Shown: positions 1 through 9,264 of the stretch, one piece after another | How the letters are laid out: every line of letters begins with the position of its first letter | Position numbering within the stretch: position 1 is the first letter of the stretch | Assembly: GCF_030817355.1 (NCBI RefSeq) | Contig: NZ_JAUSZH010000001.1 | Coordinates: forward strand, 3,156,501 to 3,220,500 | Length of the DNA: 64,000 bases | Reading direction: 5' to 3' | From: Streptomyces sp. V1I1 | GTDB lineage: Bacteria; Actinomycetota; Actinomycetes; Streptomycetales; Streptomycetaceae | Program-made: the position numbers and the translations under genes | The notes under the pieces: model-generated | The model's database searches: none | What the model was told of the DNA's origin: nothing | The model's input: the letters and a program-made list of their open reading frames with translations, nothing else

Positions 1-3000
1 GCCGTCGCAGCCGAACACGAACCGCGTGCCGTCCGGGCGCGTGAGCGTCCAGGCGTCCGGGACCGGGTCCTTGGTCGGCTTGCAGTCCAGGCCCGCCTTC
101 ATCGTCAGCTTGTAGTGGACACCGGCCGGTGCCTTCCACACGCTGTTCGTTGCGTCCCAGCGGAAGACGTGCGTGGTGCCGTCACCGTCCGGGAGACGGA
201 TCTCCGTCGGGTTCGGCTTGGGGTGGAACTCCAGCGGCGCGCCCAGGCGCGTCGGTCCGGAGATCTGCGCCGACCAGCCGTGGCCGAGGACCGTGTCCGA
301 GGTGTCCAGCGAGTTGTACGCGACACGGGCGAAGGTGTTGACTCCGCGGCCCGGGTTGTTGATGGCGTTGTACGACCACACGGTGTTGCCGGACGCCAGA
401 TTGTTCATGACCGTCGAGCCGGCGCCGGTGTTCTTGCCCGCGTAGGAGTAGAACTTCTCCAGACCCAGCGTGTTGGACGTGGGGTCCTCGACCGTGACGT
501 TCTGCTTCAGCGGCGGGATGGCGCCGGTCCCGGCGGACAGCCAGGTCCCGTCGGCGACCTTCCTGACGTCCCAGCCGAGCACGTAGTCCAGGCGCTTGTT
601 GCCCTCATCGGAGTTGATGGGGGTCTTGACCTGCGCCTGAATGGTGGCCGACTTGCCCGGCAGCAGCGCCGGGATCGCCGTCGAGAGCTGGTTGCCGCCG
701 TTGGTGACATCGGTCCCGTCAGGCAGCTTCCAGGTGTACGACAGCTGCCGCTCACCCGCCGCCCACGCGGTCGCGGTCGTGTTGGTGACGGTGAACTCAA
801 CCGTGTACTGCGAGTTCGGCGTCATCCGGGCCGGGGTTGTCGGCGCGTAGTACGTGTCCTCCGTGGTGGCATCCACGTAGATCACACGCAGCAGGGGGCG
901 CAGCTGCGGGTCCGGGGCAGCGGCGGACAGGAACAGGGAGCGTTCCTGGGGGCCGGCCGTGGTCTCGTCCTTGAGCTTGACGAGGGCGCCCTTGTTGCTG
1001 GTCGGGGTCTTGACCCAGCCCTGGGTGAGGCTGGTCGCGTCCCACCAGTGGCGGCCCAGGTCGGTGTTGAAGGCCGGCACGTAGTCGGAGACGACCGCGG
1101 AGTGGTCACCGCCGGGTGCGGTCCACGCGGTGGTGGAGTTCGCGTTGTTCCAGGTGGCCTGGGTCTCGGTGAAGTCCCTCGTCAGACCGTGGAGGTTGTA
1201 CTGGGCCTTGGTGGTCGTGGTGCGGTCGGTGAGCGTGGACCACAGGAAGACCCGGCTCTCCAGCACCGTCGCGGTGGTGGGGATAGTGGTGGTGGGCCAC
1301 TTGATGACCGAGCGGGTCTTGCCGTAGGTGGCGGAGTTGTTGCCCACGCTCAGCCAGTCCTGACCGACCGTGCCCTGCTCGATGGTGTTCAGGTTGGTGG
1401 TCGGCTTGAGCGACGACAGGGTGGTGTCGGTGACACCGGCACCGGCCTGGATGAGCCGCATGGTGCGGCCGGCCTTGGGGATGCCGACGACGCGGGTCGG
1501 CGAACCGAGCACCTGGCCGTCCGCCGTCTTGACCGCGATCTGGTAGTAGTACGACTTGCCGATCTCCGCGGAGCTGGAGTCCGGCGTCGGTACCGCGGTC
1601 GTGTCGGTGTACTGGGTGGCCGTCTTGGCCACGGGCGCGACGAGGGTCGCGGCGGACGGAGTGAACACCTGCTGCGTGGAGCGGTGCAGCTGGTACTCGA
1701 CCATGTCCAGCTTTGTGTCGCCGGTGGTGTTCTTGTACGCCGCCCAGGACAGCTCCGGGCCGGTGCCGTGCACCACGGTCGGCGAGTTCAGCTCGGTGCC
1801 GACCTTGCCGAAGGTGACCGTCAGACGCGGGATCGTGGAGGTCTCGCCGCCGTAGTCGTAGTCCCCGGCCTCGTACTGCGGACCGCCGAGCGGCGCGGTG
1901 GAGGACTCGTCGACGGCCTTGATGACGAAGCCGTAGTTCGGCGAGGTGCCCGAGACCCACTTCTGGACGGTGTCGCCGACCCGGAAGTTGTGCCACTCGT
2001 TGTACTCGCCGATGTCCTTGCGGATCTGGGCGGGGTTGACCAGCCGAACCCCGTCCGCGATCGTCCGCTTGGTCGAGTCGCCGGTGTCACCGAGGACGAT
2101 CTTGCCCGTGTTTCCCTTGGCGAAGTCGATCTGACTCGTGCCGAGCTGCCGCCAGCCGGTGGTGCCCGTCGCCTGGTTCACCGTGAAGTTCGCGGTGGGG
2201 TCGGCCGAGGTCACCGTGTAGGGGGCGGCCGTTGCGCCGTCCGTCTGCACGGGGGTGTGGACCTCGACGCGGTAGTCCGCCGCCTCGGGCACCTGGGGCT
2301 GCCAGGTGTACGACTCGCCGGTCGCGGTGTTCTTGTTGTACGCGTAGTCGCCGGCGTAGCCCGTGCCGCTCACGCGCGGCCACTCACCGACCGCGGCCGT
2401 CCCGGCGTCACCGTCGTCCATCAGGACCGTGGTCGCGGACTGCTCGCCCACCAGCGCACTGGTGTTGTTCCACGTCGCCGTGGCCTCGTCCCACGTACCC
2501 GTGGCGCGGCGGACCTCGACGTCCACATTGGTCGAACCCGAGGTGTGGACCTGGTCGTAGTACAGCGACAGCTGCGCCGTGTCGATCTTCGAGCCGGCCG
2601 GGATCTCGTCCAGCGGGAACTTGATCAGCGAACGGGCGATACCCGTGCTGCTGGTCTTGCCCGCCGACATGTCCCAGGTGCTGTTGAAGTTGGTCGTCGG
2701 CTGGTCCGAGCGGACCATGACGTCCTGCGAGACCGAAGGCGACGGCGCGATCGTGATCGTCGGGTCGATCACCACCGGGTACTGCCGCTCCGGCGCCGCG
2801 AGCCACTTGGCGCCGGGGGTGACGGTCAGCCGCCACTGCTTGCCGTCGCGGGCGAGCTTCTGGGACACCTTCGCGCTGAAGGCCTTGCCGTACGGAGAGG
2901 CCTTGTCCTTCTTCGCGTCGGTCATGAACGCCGGAGGAATCACCAGCACCGGATGGGCCGGGTCCTCGCCGAACAGAGCGATCGAGCCGTCCTTGCGCTC

Positions 3001-3717
3001 GGTCGGCTGTAGCGCACCCGCATCCAGCGTGAAGACGAACTTCACTGGCCCGGCGGGGCGTTCGGCCAGGGTGATGTTCTCCTTCACCCGGCCCGCACCC
3101 ACCTGGTACGAGACATCCGCGCCGGACGCCAGCCCCTTGTAGGTGACCGTGTCGCCCTTGGCGCTCGGCTCGACACCCTTGGGCGCACCTTCCAGGCCCA
3201 GGGTGACCGCCTGACCGGCCTCGGTCTCGAAACGCAGCAGCTTCTTCGCGTCCGAGCCGAACCAGCTGCGGCCGGTGTTGGTGGTGTTGGCGAAGTCGAA
3301 GCCGTTGTCCTTCGTCGCCGTGACCGTGGTGTCGATCGGCTTCCAGGACTTCCCGGACTTGTAGGACACGGGCGAGGCCGACAGATCGGCCTCCACCCGT
3401 CCGTCCGACATCTGCCAGAACCGCGCCTGCGGCGTCCGCTTCCCGGTCAGCTCCCTGACCCGCTTCGCCGGCGGGAGCTTCTTGCCCTTGGGCAGCTTCT
3501 CCCGGCTGGCTATCTCAAGTTTGCCGCCGACCGGAGGCTTGGCCGTCGTTACGTCCTCGTCGTCCGAGAACCAGCCCTTTACGGTGTCGACGATTCCTTT
3601 CTCGTCGTCCTTTTCGGGCGTGGATGGTGGGGCCGCATAAGCGACCTGCGGCAGCAGCGTACCCGCTACCGCCGATACCACCAGACAGGAGAGATATCTC
3701 CTGTATGGAACTTTCAC
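1..3717 (-). CDS. Secreted DNRLRE-domain / RHS-type giant protein, C-terminus outside window
   Basis: The frame is open from a GTG at 3717 to the window edge (1239 codons, no stop), so only the N-terminal part is present. AAAGG lies upstream of the GTG. Residues 1-28 form a signal peptide ending AYA. Around 322-490 and 765-945 lie two DNRLRE-type modules, with phrases such as 'RSLIKFPLDEIPAGS' and 'ATWNNTSA'; these modules are common in secreted adhesin-like and RHS/YD proteins. From about residue 1140 the sequence ('GHGWSAQISGPTRLGAPL', then 'WTLTRPDGTRFVFGCDG') looks like the entry to a DUF6531/RHS beta-cage. Such proteins often end in a toxin domain, but that end is not visible, so toxin function is only inference. 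No neighbour suggests a partner. Confidence 0.85.
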   Translation of the reverse strand, partial: MKVPYRRYLSCLVVSAVAGTLLPQVAYAAPPSTPEKDDEKGIVDTVKGWFSDDEDVTTAKPPVGGKLEIASREKLPKGKKLPPAKRVRELTGKRTPQARFWQMSDGRVEADLSASPVSYKSGKSWKPIDTTVTATKDNGFDFANTTNTGRSWFGSDAKKLLRFETEAGQAVTLGLEGAPKGVEPSAKGDTVTYKGLASGADVSYQVGAGRVKENITLAERPAGPVKFVFTLDAGALQPTERKDGSIALFGEDPAHPVLVIPPAFMTDAKKDKASPYGKAFSAKVSQKLARDGKQWRLTVTPGAKWLAAPERQYPVVIDPTITIAPSPSVSQDVMVRSDQPTTNFNSTWDMSAGKTSSTGIARSLIKFPLDEIPAGSKIDTAQLSLYYDQVHTSGSTNVDVEVRRATGTWDEATATWNNTSALVGEQSATTVLMDDGDAGTAAVGEWPRVSGTGYAGDYAYNKNTATGESYTWQPQVPEAADYRVEVHTPVQTDGATAAPYTVTSADPTANFTVNQATGTTGWRQLGTSQIDFAKGNTGKIVLGDTGDSTKRTIADGVRLVNPAQIRKDIGEYNEWHNFRVGDTVQKWVSGTSPNYGFVIKAVDESSTAPLGGPQYEAGDYDYGGETSTIPRLTVTFGKVGTELNSPTVVHGTGPELSWAAYKNTTGDTKLDMVEYQLHRSTQQVFTPSAATLVAPVAKTATQYTDTTAVPTPDSSSAEIGKSYYYQIAVKTADGQVLGSPTRVVGIPKAGRTMRLIQAGAGVTDTTLSSLKPTTNLNTIEQGTVGQDWLSVGNNSATYGKTRSVIKWPTTTIPTTATVLESRVFLWSTLTDRTTTTKAQYNLHGLTRDFTETQATWNNANSTTAWTAPGGDHSAVVSDYVPAFNTDLGRHWWDATSLTQGWVKTPTSNKGALVKLKDETTAGPQERSLFLSAAAPDPQLRPLLRVIYVDATTEDTYYAPTTPARMTPNSQYTVEFTVTNTTATAWAAGERQLSYTWKLPDGTDVTNGGNQLSTAIPALLPGKSATIQAQVKTPINSDEGNKRLDYVLGWDVRKVADGTWLSAGTGAIPPLKQNVTVEDPTSNTLGLEKFYSYAGKNTGAGSTVMNNLASGNTVWSYNAINNPGRGVNTFARVAYNSLDTSDTVLGHGWSAQISGPTRLGAPLEFHPKPNPTEIRLPDGDGTTHVFRWDATNSVWKAPAGVHYKLTMKAGLDCKPTKDPVPDAWTLTRPDGTRFVFGCDG

Positions 3718-4007
3718 CTCGATACCTTTCCGTATCGGCATCCCATTCGCCGCACGCGAAATGGGCACGCCGAATGGGCCCGCTCGGAGGTTTCCGGGCT
3801 GGCTTGACTCACGGCACCACGGACACAAAATGCATGGCCGGGGCGCAGCGGTGGAGTTCTAATCAGTTACCTGAGGTCTCGTCAACCCGCAGGACATTCA
3901 GGACAGTTGGCCTCTGAAATGCGGGCCGCTTTGCCCGTTTCCTCCGATGGCTCGCGCTGGGCGGAGTGAATGAGGTATAACCACCCGGTTCCGCACCGAG
4001 TCAATTC

Positions 4008-4589
4008 ATGGAAAGCCGAGTCCTCATGCCATCTACGGAGTCAACGGAATCCACCGAGTCGACGGACTCGACCGGAATCACGGAGCCGGAGAGCAGGGTG
4101 GAGCCGGAAAGCAGCGCTGAGCCCGAGGGCGCGGATCCGGAAAGCAGCGGGGAGCCGGAGACTGCCGAGAAGGGCCGCCCTGACAGGCGCGGCCTGGCCA
4201 TCGCGGCCGCGGTGCTGCTCGCCTGCGGCGGGCTCATCGGCTACGGAATCCTCAACACCCCCGACAAGCCGAAGGCCCGCGCCGTCCCGACCGCCGAGGT
4301 GACCTACGAGGTCACCGGAACCGGCACGGCCGAGCTCTCCTACCTCGCACGCAGCGAATCCGGCAAGGCGACCGCCGAGGAGAGCGTCGCACTGCCCTGG
4401 AAGAAGTCCGTCCAGGTACCACTCGGCAAGGCACCGACCATCGCCATCGTCCTGGGCGAGAAGGGCGGGCAGGCCAGCTGCACGCTCGCCATCCGCGGCA
4501 AGCATGTACAACTCGCCACCGCCTCCGGCAGCTTTGGGCGAGCAACCTGCACCGGCGAACTACCGGCCGGCGAGCGCGGCGAGAACTGA
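4008..4589 (+). CDS. Single-pass membrane protein with MmpS-like C-terminal domain
   Basis: 193 aa. Residues 1-60 are an acidic Ser/Thr/Glu/Pro-rich cytoplasmic stretch built from short repeats (TEST, EPES). A transmembrane helix follows at about 64-83 ('LAIAAAVLLACGGLIGYGIL'). The extracellular part from about 97 ('VTYEVTGTGTAELSYL', 'SCTLAIRGKHVQLATAS') resembles the MmpS fold of actinobacterial envelope proteins; no mmpL-type gene is adjacent. No good ribosome site precedes ATG 4008, and ATG 4026 in the same frame is an alternative. TATAAC about 30 bp upstream could be a -10 for a nearly leaderless message. The fold call is from pattern; the function is unknown. Confidence 0.75.
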   Translation: MESRVLMPSTESTESTESTDSTGITEPESRVEPESSAEPEGADPESSGEPETAEKGRPDRRGLAIAAAVLLACGGLIGYGILNTPDKPKARAVPTAEVTYEVTGTGTAELSYLARSESGKATAEESVALPWKKSVQVPLGKAPTIAIVLGEKGGQASCTLAIRGKHVQLATASGSFGRATCTGELPAGERGEN

Positions 4590-4753
4590 CGCCCACTGAC
4601 GCCCGCTCGTCTCATATCCGGCACCCCGACCGGCGCGCTCGTGGCCACGCGTACCAGGCGGCGTCAGCGCCGGGCACGGAGACAAGGCATGCAGACCTCG
4701 CGCCCGGCACCAGCCCGGCGCCACCGAGCATGCTCAGCGTGCGACCGGACGCG

Positions 4754-5338
4754 TCAGCGCTGGACGCGCGCGCGGCGGGAGACCACCGCGCGCAGGACCC
4801 GCTGCCCCTCGGTCGACACGTCCAGTGCCTGACGCAGCCCGACGCCGCCCTCCGCGTCCGCCAGGATCTCCAGGATCTGCACCTGGCGGCGCAGTTCACC
4901 GGAGAGCAGCGGGCCCGCACCGTCCGGCTCGCCTTCGCGGCAGCGCTTGAGCACCTCGACGACATCGGCGGCAGCGGGCTCGTCGGCCCCGGGGCCCGCG
5001 TCGAGGCGGTGGTGGAGTTCGAGCGCGGCGACAGAGCAGTCGTCCGCCCACTCGCGCAGCGGTTCCGCCGCCCAGTCCGAGGGTGCGGCGCCGAGCATCT
5101 GCCGTACGAGCACTGCGGCTTCGTCGTCGGCCGCCTCACTCTCCATCGCCTCTCTGGCCGCCGCGAGACGTCCGGACCAGTCGGCCTCACCGTCGACCAG
5201 CCCCGTCCACAGCGGACGCAGCGCGTCGGCCTCCGACGCAAGCAGAGGCAGACAACGGTCGAGACAGGCGAGCCCACTCGCGGCCAGGCCTTGCTCATCC
5301 GCCTGTGCGATCAGTTCCCTCAGGCACTTCGATGCCAC
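4754..5338 (-). CDS. Hypothetical protein, alpha-helical, unknown function
   Basis: 194 aa from GTG 5338, with GGGAG upstream. The composition is Ala/Leu/Glu-rich and balanced in charge, unlike the Arg-rich frames that overlap it, so this is the coding frame. It has no signal peptide, no transmembrane helix and no motif I recognise. It reads as a helical repeat-like soluble protein ('CLDRCLPLLASEADALRPLW', 'EVLKRCREGE'). It stands alone between convergent and divergent neighbours. Confidence 0.6.
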   Translation of the reverse strand: MASKCLRELIAQADEQGLAASGLACLDRCLPLLASEADALRPLWTGLVDGEADWSGRLAAAREAMESEAADDEAAVLVRQMLGAAPSDWAAEPLREWADDCSVAALELHHRLDAGPGADEPAAADVVEVLKRCREGEPDGAGPLLSGELRRQVQILEILADAEGGVGLRQALDVSTEGQRVLRAVVSRRARVQR

Positions 5339-5645
5339 CGGACGACTCCCATCGCGGACGCAGTACTTCCTCTTACTGCGCCCCGTGGCTCAAATGCGTC
5401 ACTCCCACGGGCCGGGAATCCCCAGTTCCTTCCAGCAATCGGAAGCAGAGTTCCTCGGCGCGGGCCGCGGACCGCTTGGCGCAAAGTACTCCCTTTGACA
5501 CCCCTGCCGCCACAGTCCTGTCAAGCCGACGTGTGCTATTCACCATGCGCAACTCGTACACATATACGCCACAGCTCTGTTACATTTTGCGCCACGGGAA
5601 CTCGGCCTGCAGAGCGCCCTGTTGGGAACGCCTCGGCCGAATCAC
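5339..5645. other. Intergenic region, no convincing gene
   Basis: This stretch of roughly 300 bp separates two minus-strand genes. It is locally less GC-rich (about 5520-5600, with 'acacatatacgcc' and 'gttacattttgcgcc'), which fits a promoter region for the minus-strand gene ending at 4754. A 62-codon open frame exists on the minus strand but has no supporting ribosome site or recognisable sequence. Confidence 0.4.
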
Positions 5646-5685
5646 GCGGTGTGAGCCCGCGCGCCCCCGGGCGGGCTCACACCGC
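5646..5685 (-). terminator. Rho-independent-type hairpin at end of DUF4328 gene
   Basis: A 15-bp perfect stem (GCGGTGTGAGCCCGC pairing with GCGGGCTCACACCGC) has a 10-nt loop. It overlaps the stop codon of the minus-strand gene ending at 5677. No T-tract follows, which is usual for Streptomyces terminators. Confidence 0.7.
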
Positions 5686-6501
5686 GACCTTCTCCGCTCC
5701 CCGCATCGCCTTGGTGAGCTGCATACGCGTGAGCCTGCGGACAACGAGGATCGCGAGCAGGGCGGCCACGATGTCGACGAGATCCGCGACGATGAAAGCG
5801 GTCCCGGCCGCCTTGTATGCGTCCGGCGTCCGGGACGAGTCGTACTGGCTGCTCGCGACCTGGGGGAGCAGATTCGCGGCGAGCCACGCGATCCACCAGA
5901 TGTTGATCACGGTGTGCGGCTCCTGCTTCCGCGTTGCGTACGGGTCCTGCCGGCTCGCCGCCCAGATGTTGGCGGCGATCCCGCGCGGGATGAAGAGATT
6001 GCCGATCGGGATGAACCAACCGCCGACCGCCCAGCCAGGCCCCCGCTGCTGAAGATCCGGCGCGAAGACCCCGGCGTTGAACCTCACCCTGCGGAACCAG
6101 GCGATGAAGAGGATTGCGGTCACCCCCATCAAGGCCGTCTGGAGCCGGCCGGCATAGCCGATCAGTACGTCGGCCCGCTCCAGGTCCTCGCCGAGGTAGG
6201 CCTCGAACCCGCCGTCCCGGACCGTCGCCGTCAGGCGGCTCAGGGGGACCGCGGTGAACAGGGCGAAGACGTCGGCAGCGATGACGAAGCAGAGCAGCCC
6301 GACGACGGCGTACGAGAGTCCGACCGGCGAGCGCAGGCCCCCCGCGGGCCACGGCCGGTCCTGCCCCTCGGCTCTGTCAGTCGAAGCAGGCGCGGGAGGC
6401 GCGGCAGGCGCGGCAGTCTCCGCGGTCGCGGCAGGCGCGCAGGCGTCGCAGAGACCTTCCTTGGTTGTAGCCGTATCCATCCGGCAGTCGGAGCAGAGCA
6501 T
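5677..6501 (-). CDS. DUF4328 multi-pass membrane protein with N-terminal zinc ribbon
   Basis: 274 aa from ATG 6501. It begins MLCSDC and continues to CDAC, giving two Cys-x2-Cys pairs that look like a small zinc ribbon. A Pro/Ala linker follows, then about five to six membrane helices ('VVGLLCFVIAADVFALF', 'IVADLVDIVAALLAILVV'). The phrase 'PGWAVGGWFIPIGNLFIP' is the signature I associate with DUF4328. The frame is open far upstream, but the Cys-rich start, a purine-rich GGGGGG stretch about 11-16 nt upstream and the loss of sensible composition favour 6501. Function unknown. Confidence 0.8.
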   Translation of the reverse strand: MLCSDCRMDTATTKEGLCDACAPAATAETAAPAAPPAPASTDRAEGQDRPWPAGGLRSPVGLSYAVVGLLCFVIAADVFALFTAVPLSRLTATVRDGGFEAYLGEDLERADVLIGYAGRLQTALMGVTAILFIAWFRRVRFNAGVFAPDLQQRGPGWAVGGWFIPIGNLFIPRGIAANIWAASRQDPYATRKQEPHTVINIWWIAWLAANLLPQVASSQYDSSRTPDAYKAAGTAFIVADLVDIVAALLAILVVRRLTRMQLTKAMRGAEKVAV

Positions 6502-6629
6502 GGCTGAGCAGACCCCCCACGGGTGCGAAGACGCCCCCCCGGCGGCGTCACAGAATCGCGGCCGCACACCGCGCGGCCGCCCGGAAGATATGCCTCGGGG
6601 ACGGCCACCGTCCAGCGCGAATCCGCAGC

Positions 6630-8237
6630 TCAGGCCAAGCCCAGCGTCCGCGCCAGCTGCTCGAAGCTCTGCCAGCTGCGGCTCGGCTTGCGTGGGTCCC
6701 ACAGTTTCTGGGACGTCGCCGCCAGCGGCATGGCGATGCCGCGCGCCACCTGGTCCTGGGTCTGGGACTGGGACAGGTCGCACCACACCGCGAAGCGGCC
6801 GCCCAGGATCTGGTCCGAGTACTGCCGTGACACCGGCTGGGTGCCGCGGATGACGAACGGGTTCCACTGCTCGTATATCCGCCGGCCGGTCGGATATACG
6901 AAGGTCTGCGGCTGGCCCAGCACGTAGTAGAGGTACTCGTCGTTGACGTTCACCAGCCGTCGGCCCTCGCGCAGATACTCCACCGGCGGGCGCGCGCCGA
7001 TCTCCTTGCCCGTCCAGTACTCGACCTCGATGTCCTTGTCCACGGCGACCACACCGCCGCGGAAGAAGCCGTCGTTCCAGGCCTTGAGCTTCTTGCCCTC
7101 CGGCCGCAGCACCGCCGCGCGGTCGTTCACCCAGGCCGTCGCCAGGTCCTGGACCCGCCCCTGCGGGCCGTACTTCTGCCGGGCCAGGGCCGCCAGCTGC
7201 GGGAAGGACGCCTCCGGGTTCTGCCGGACCAGCGCCTGGTACTCGTCCCCGCCCAGATGCCAGTACGCGCCGGGGAACAGTTCCGCGTACTCCTTCAGCA
7301 GCTCATCGACGATCTGCGCCGACGCCGGCTGCCCGATGTCGATCGCGCCCCGCACGGACCTGCCCGCCGCGTCCCGCAGCTGCAGTTGCGGATGCGCGGC
7401 CAGCACCGCGCCCAGGTGGCCCGGGGAGTCGATCTCCGGGATGACCGCGATGTGCAGCCGTGCGGCGAGGTCCACGATCCGCCGGACCTCGTCCTTGGTG
7501 AGGCGCTGACTCGAGACCACCTCGGGATGCGAGTCCGATGCGATACGGAAACCCTGGTCGTCGGAGAAGTGCAGGCCGAGCTGGTTGAGCTTCAGGTCGG
7601 CCATCTCGCGCAGCCGGTCCTCGATCCAGCCCGCGGTGAAGTGCTTGCGTGCGATGTCGATCATCAGCCCGCGCTGCGGCCGGTCCGGCCCGTCCCGTAC
7701 GACGCCCTCCGGCATCAGGCCGCCGGACTTCACGGCCTGCTTCAGGGTCCGCGTCCCGTAGAAGGCGCCGGCCTCGTCGGCACCGGTGATCCGCACCCGT
7801 CCGCCGCCGGTGAGGACGGTGTACGACTCGCGCCCGCCCTTGCCCGCGAGCGCCAGTTCCACGTCGCCCGCACGGGCCGGGACCGCGCCGCGGTAGCCGA
7901 GTTTCAGTTCGCCGGCTATCAGCCGGCCCTCGTCGGCGAGCGCTTCACTGCCCTTTGCGACGACGACTCCCCCGCCGGGCCCGGGCCGCCAGCCAGGACC
8001 GCGGGCCGGCTCGTGCGTGCGTACGGAGGGGATGGTGGCGGGCGCCTTGGAGAGGGCGTACGTCCGGGACGGCGACGGCGACGGGCTCGCGGTGGGGGCC
8101 TTCACGTCGCCCCGCGCACCACCGCCGCCCGCCCTGTCGGGCTCACCGGCCGAGCAGCCGGACAGCGTCATCGAGAAGGCCGCGGCTGCGGCGAGGACAA
8201 CCCCGGTGAACCGTGTGCGCCCAAAGTGCCGTATCAC
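6630..8237 (-). CDS. Lipoprotein beta-N-acetylhexosaminidase, GH20
   Basis: 535 aa. It hydrolyses terminal N-acetylglucosamine/galactosamine residues from chitin or peptidoglycan fragments outside the cell. The start is set at GTG 8237 because GGGAGG lies 7 nt before it; an ATG at 8252 overlaps that ribosome site. A signal sequence with lipobox LSGC (about residues 24-27) predicts a lipoprotein. After a Pro/Ser linker come the GH20 N-terminal domain and the catalytic barrel. The Asp-Glu catalytic pair sits in 'YWHLGGDEYQ', and 'QLGLHFSDDQGFRI' and 'PEIDSPGHLGAV' are further family motifs. It is monocistronic between a DUF4328 gene and a divergent OHCU-like gene. Role in chitin or wall recycling is inferred. 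Confidence 0.93.
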   Translation of the reverse strand: MIRHFGRTRFTGVVLAAAAAFSMTLSGCSAGEPDRAGGGGARGDVKAPTASPSPSPSRTYALSKAPATIPSVRTHEPARGPGWRPGPGGGVVVAKGSEALADEGRLIAGELKLGYRGAVPARAGDVELALAGKGGRESYTVLTGGGRVRITGADEAGAFYGTRTLKQAVKSGGLMPEGVVRDGPDRPQRGLMIDIARKHFTAGWIEDRLREMADLKLNQLGLHFSDDQGFRIASDSHPEVVSSQRLTKDEVRRIVDLAARLHIAVIPEIDSPGHLGAVLAAHPQLQLRDAAGRSVRGAIDIGQPASAQIVDELLKEYAELFPGAYWHLGGDEYQALVRQNPEASFPQLAALARQKYGPQGRVQDLATAWVNDRAAVLRPEGKKLKAWNDGFFRGGVVAVDKDIEVEYWTGKEIGARPPVEYLREGRRLVNVNDEYLYYVLGQPQTFVYPTGRRIYEQWNPFVIRGTQPVSRQYSDQILGGRFAVWCDLSQSQTQDQVARGIAMPLAATSQKLWDPRKPSRSWQSFEQLARTLGLA

Positions 8238-8428
8238 TCGGATACCTCCCATTTATTGCGTAACTACGGCGAAGCACCCCCGTCCATCGTCCATCACATG
8301 ATCGAAACTCTCTCGTCCGGGTGAAAATTGCGCATCCGTCGGACAGCTCCCGTCGGGCGCGGATAGCGTTATGACCCATCCATCCCCTGCGTCGCAGCCG
8401 TCCAGCTGTCCTTTTCGAGGAGCCCCCG

Positions 8429-9097
8429 CTGTCCAGCGAATCCCACGCCGGCCTCCCGAAGCGACCGCCGACACTCCACCACACGCCCCGCGCCCTCACC
8501 CCATCGGCCATACCGTCCCAGCTGGCCTCCCAGACTTCCCAGGCCTCCCAGACCTCTCCCTCCCAGGCCTCACACCCGGCCCCGCTGCCGGGCCGGCACC
8601 GTGGCACTCCCGGCCTCGAGCGCTTCAACACCGCCCCCGCCGACGTCGCCGAAGCCACCCTTCTCGCCTGCTGCGGCAGCAGTCGCTGGGCCCAGCGACT
8701 CGTCACCCACCGCCCCTACCCCGACCTCGACGCGCTCCTCGCCGCCGCCGACGAGGCCAGCTACGACCTCTCCCACGCCGACCTCTGTGAGGCCCTCGCC
8801 GACGAGTCGTCCGCCGGAGTGCACCCGGGCGCGCCCCAGGCCGCCCACACCGCGATCGGCGCCGCCCACGCCGCGTACGAGAGCCGCTTCGGCCACGCCT
8901 TCGTGATCTGCCTCGACGGGTACCGCCCCGAGGAGTACCTCGACCAGGTGCTGGCCGGCATCCGCGCCCGTCTCGGCCACGAACCGGACGAGGAGCGGGC
9001 CGTCTCGGCCGAGCAGCTGCGAGGGCTCACGCGCTCCCGACTGGCACATGTAGTGGCCAACCATCCGGAATCAGACGTCGCAGGGGCTTCCCGATAG
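8429..9097 (+). CDS. OHCU decarboxylase-like protein, apparent CTG start
   Basis: The C-terminal ~155 residues match 2-oxo-4-hydroxy-4-carboxy-5-ureidoimidazoline decarboxylases of ureide (uric acid) catabolism: 'RFNTAPADVAEATLLACCGS', 'YESRFGHAFVICLDGYRPEE', 'RLGHEPDEERAVSAEQLR'. The frame is open only back to a TGA at 8372 and contains no ATG, GTG or TTG before GTG 8819, which lies inside the conserved domain. CTG 8429 follows GAGGAG by 6 nt and is the best start, giving 222 aa. The first 60 residues are a repetitive Ser/Gln/Pro region (SQASQTS) with no counterpart I recall. A frameshift in that repeat tract is the alternative. No other uric-acid genes are nearby. Confidence 0.65.
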   Translation: MSSESHAGLPKRPPTLHHTPRALTPSAIPSQLASQTSQASQTSPSQASHPAPLPGRHRGTPGLERFNTAPADVAEATLLACCGSSRWAQRLVTHRPYPDLDALLAAADEASYDLSHADLCEALADESSAGVHPGAPQAAHTAIGAAHAAYESRFGHAFVICLDGYRPEEYLDQVLAGIRARLGHEPDEERAVSAEQLRGLTRSRLAHVVANHPESDVAGASR

Positions 9098-9264
9098 CCC
9101 GTCCGAGGCTGTTTGATTGCCTGTTTGATCACACCTGTGGACCCCGGGCAAGCGAACCGACAAGTCGTCGCTACGATGGCCGGGGCCGGTGGACCGTACC
9201 CGGCCGGGCCAGACCGACCCCCCAAGCCGGCAGGCCCCAATCCCCGCTCCCGGAGGGTTCTTCC

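Noticed and set aside
115..3012. Very long plus-strand open frame (965 codons)
   Set aside because: Arg/Gly/Val-rich composition with no motif; it is the complement of the DNRLRE gene, an artefact of high GC.
5373..5561. 62-codon minus ORF
   Set aside because: No ribosome site, no recognisable sequence; probably promoter DNA.
9120..9170. Rex operator before sdhC (TCACACCTGTGGA)
   Set aside because: Only half of the TTGTGAAC-type palindrome; not convincing.
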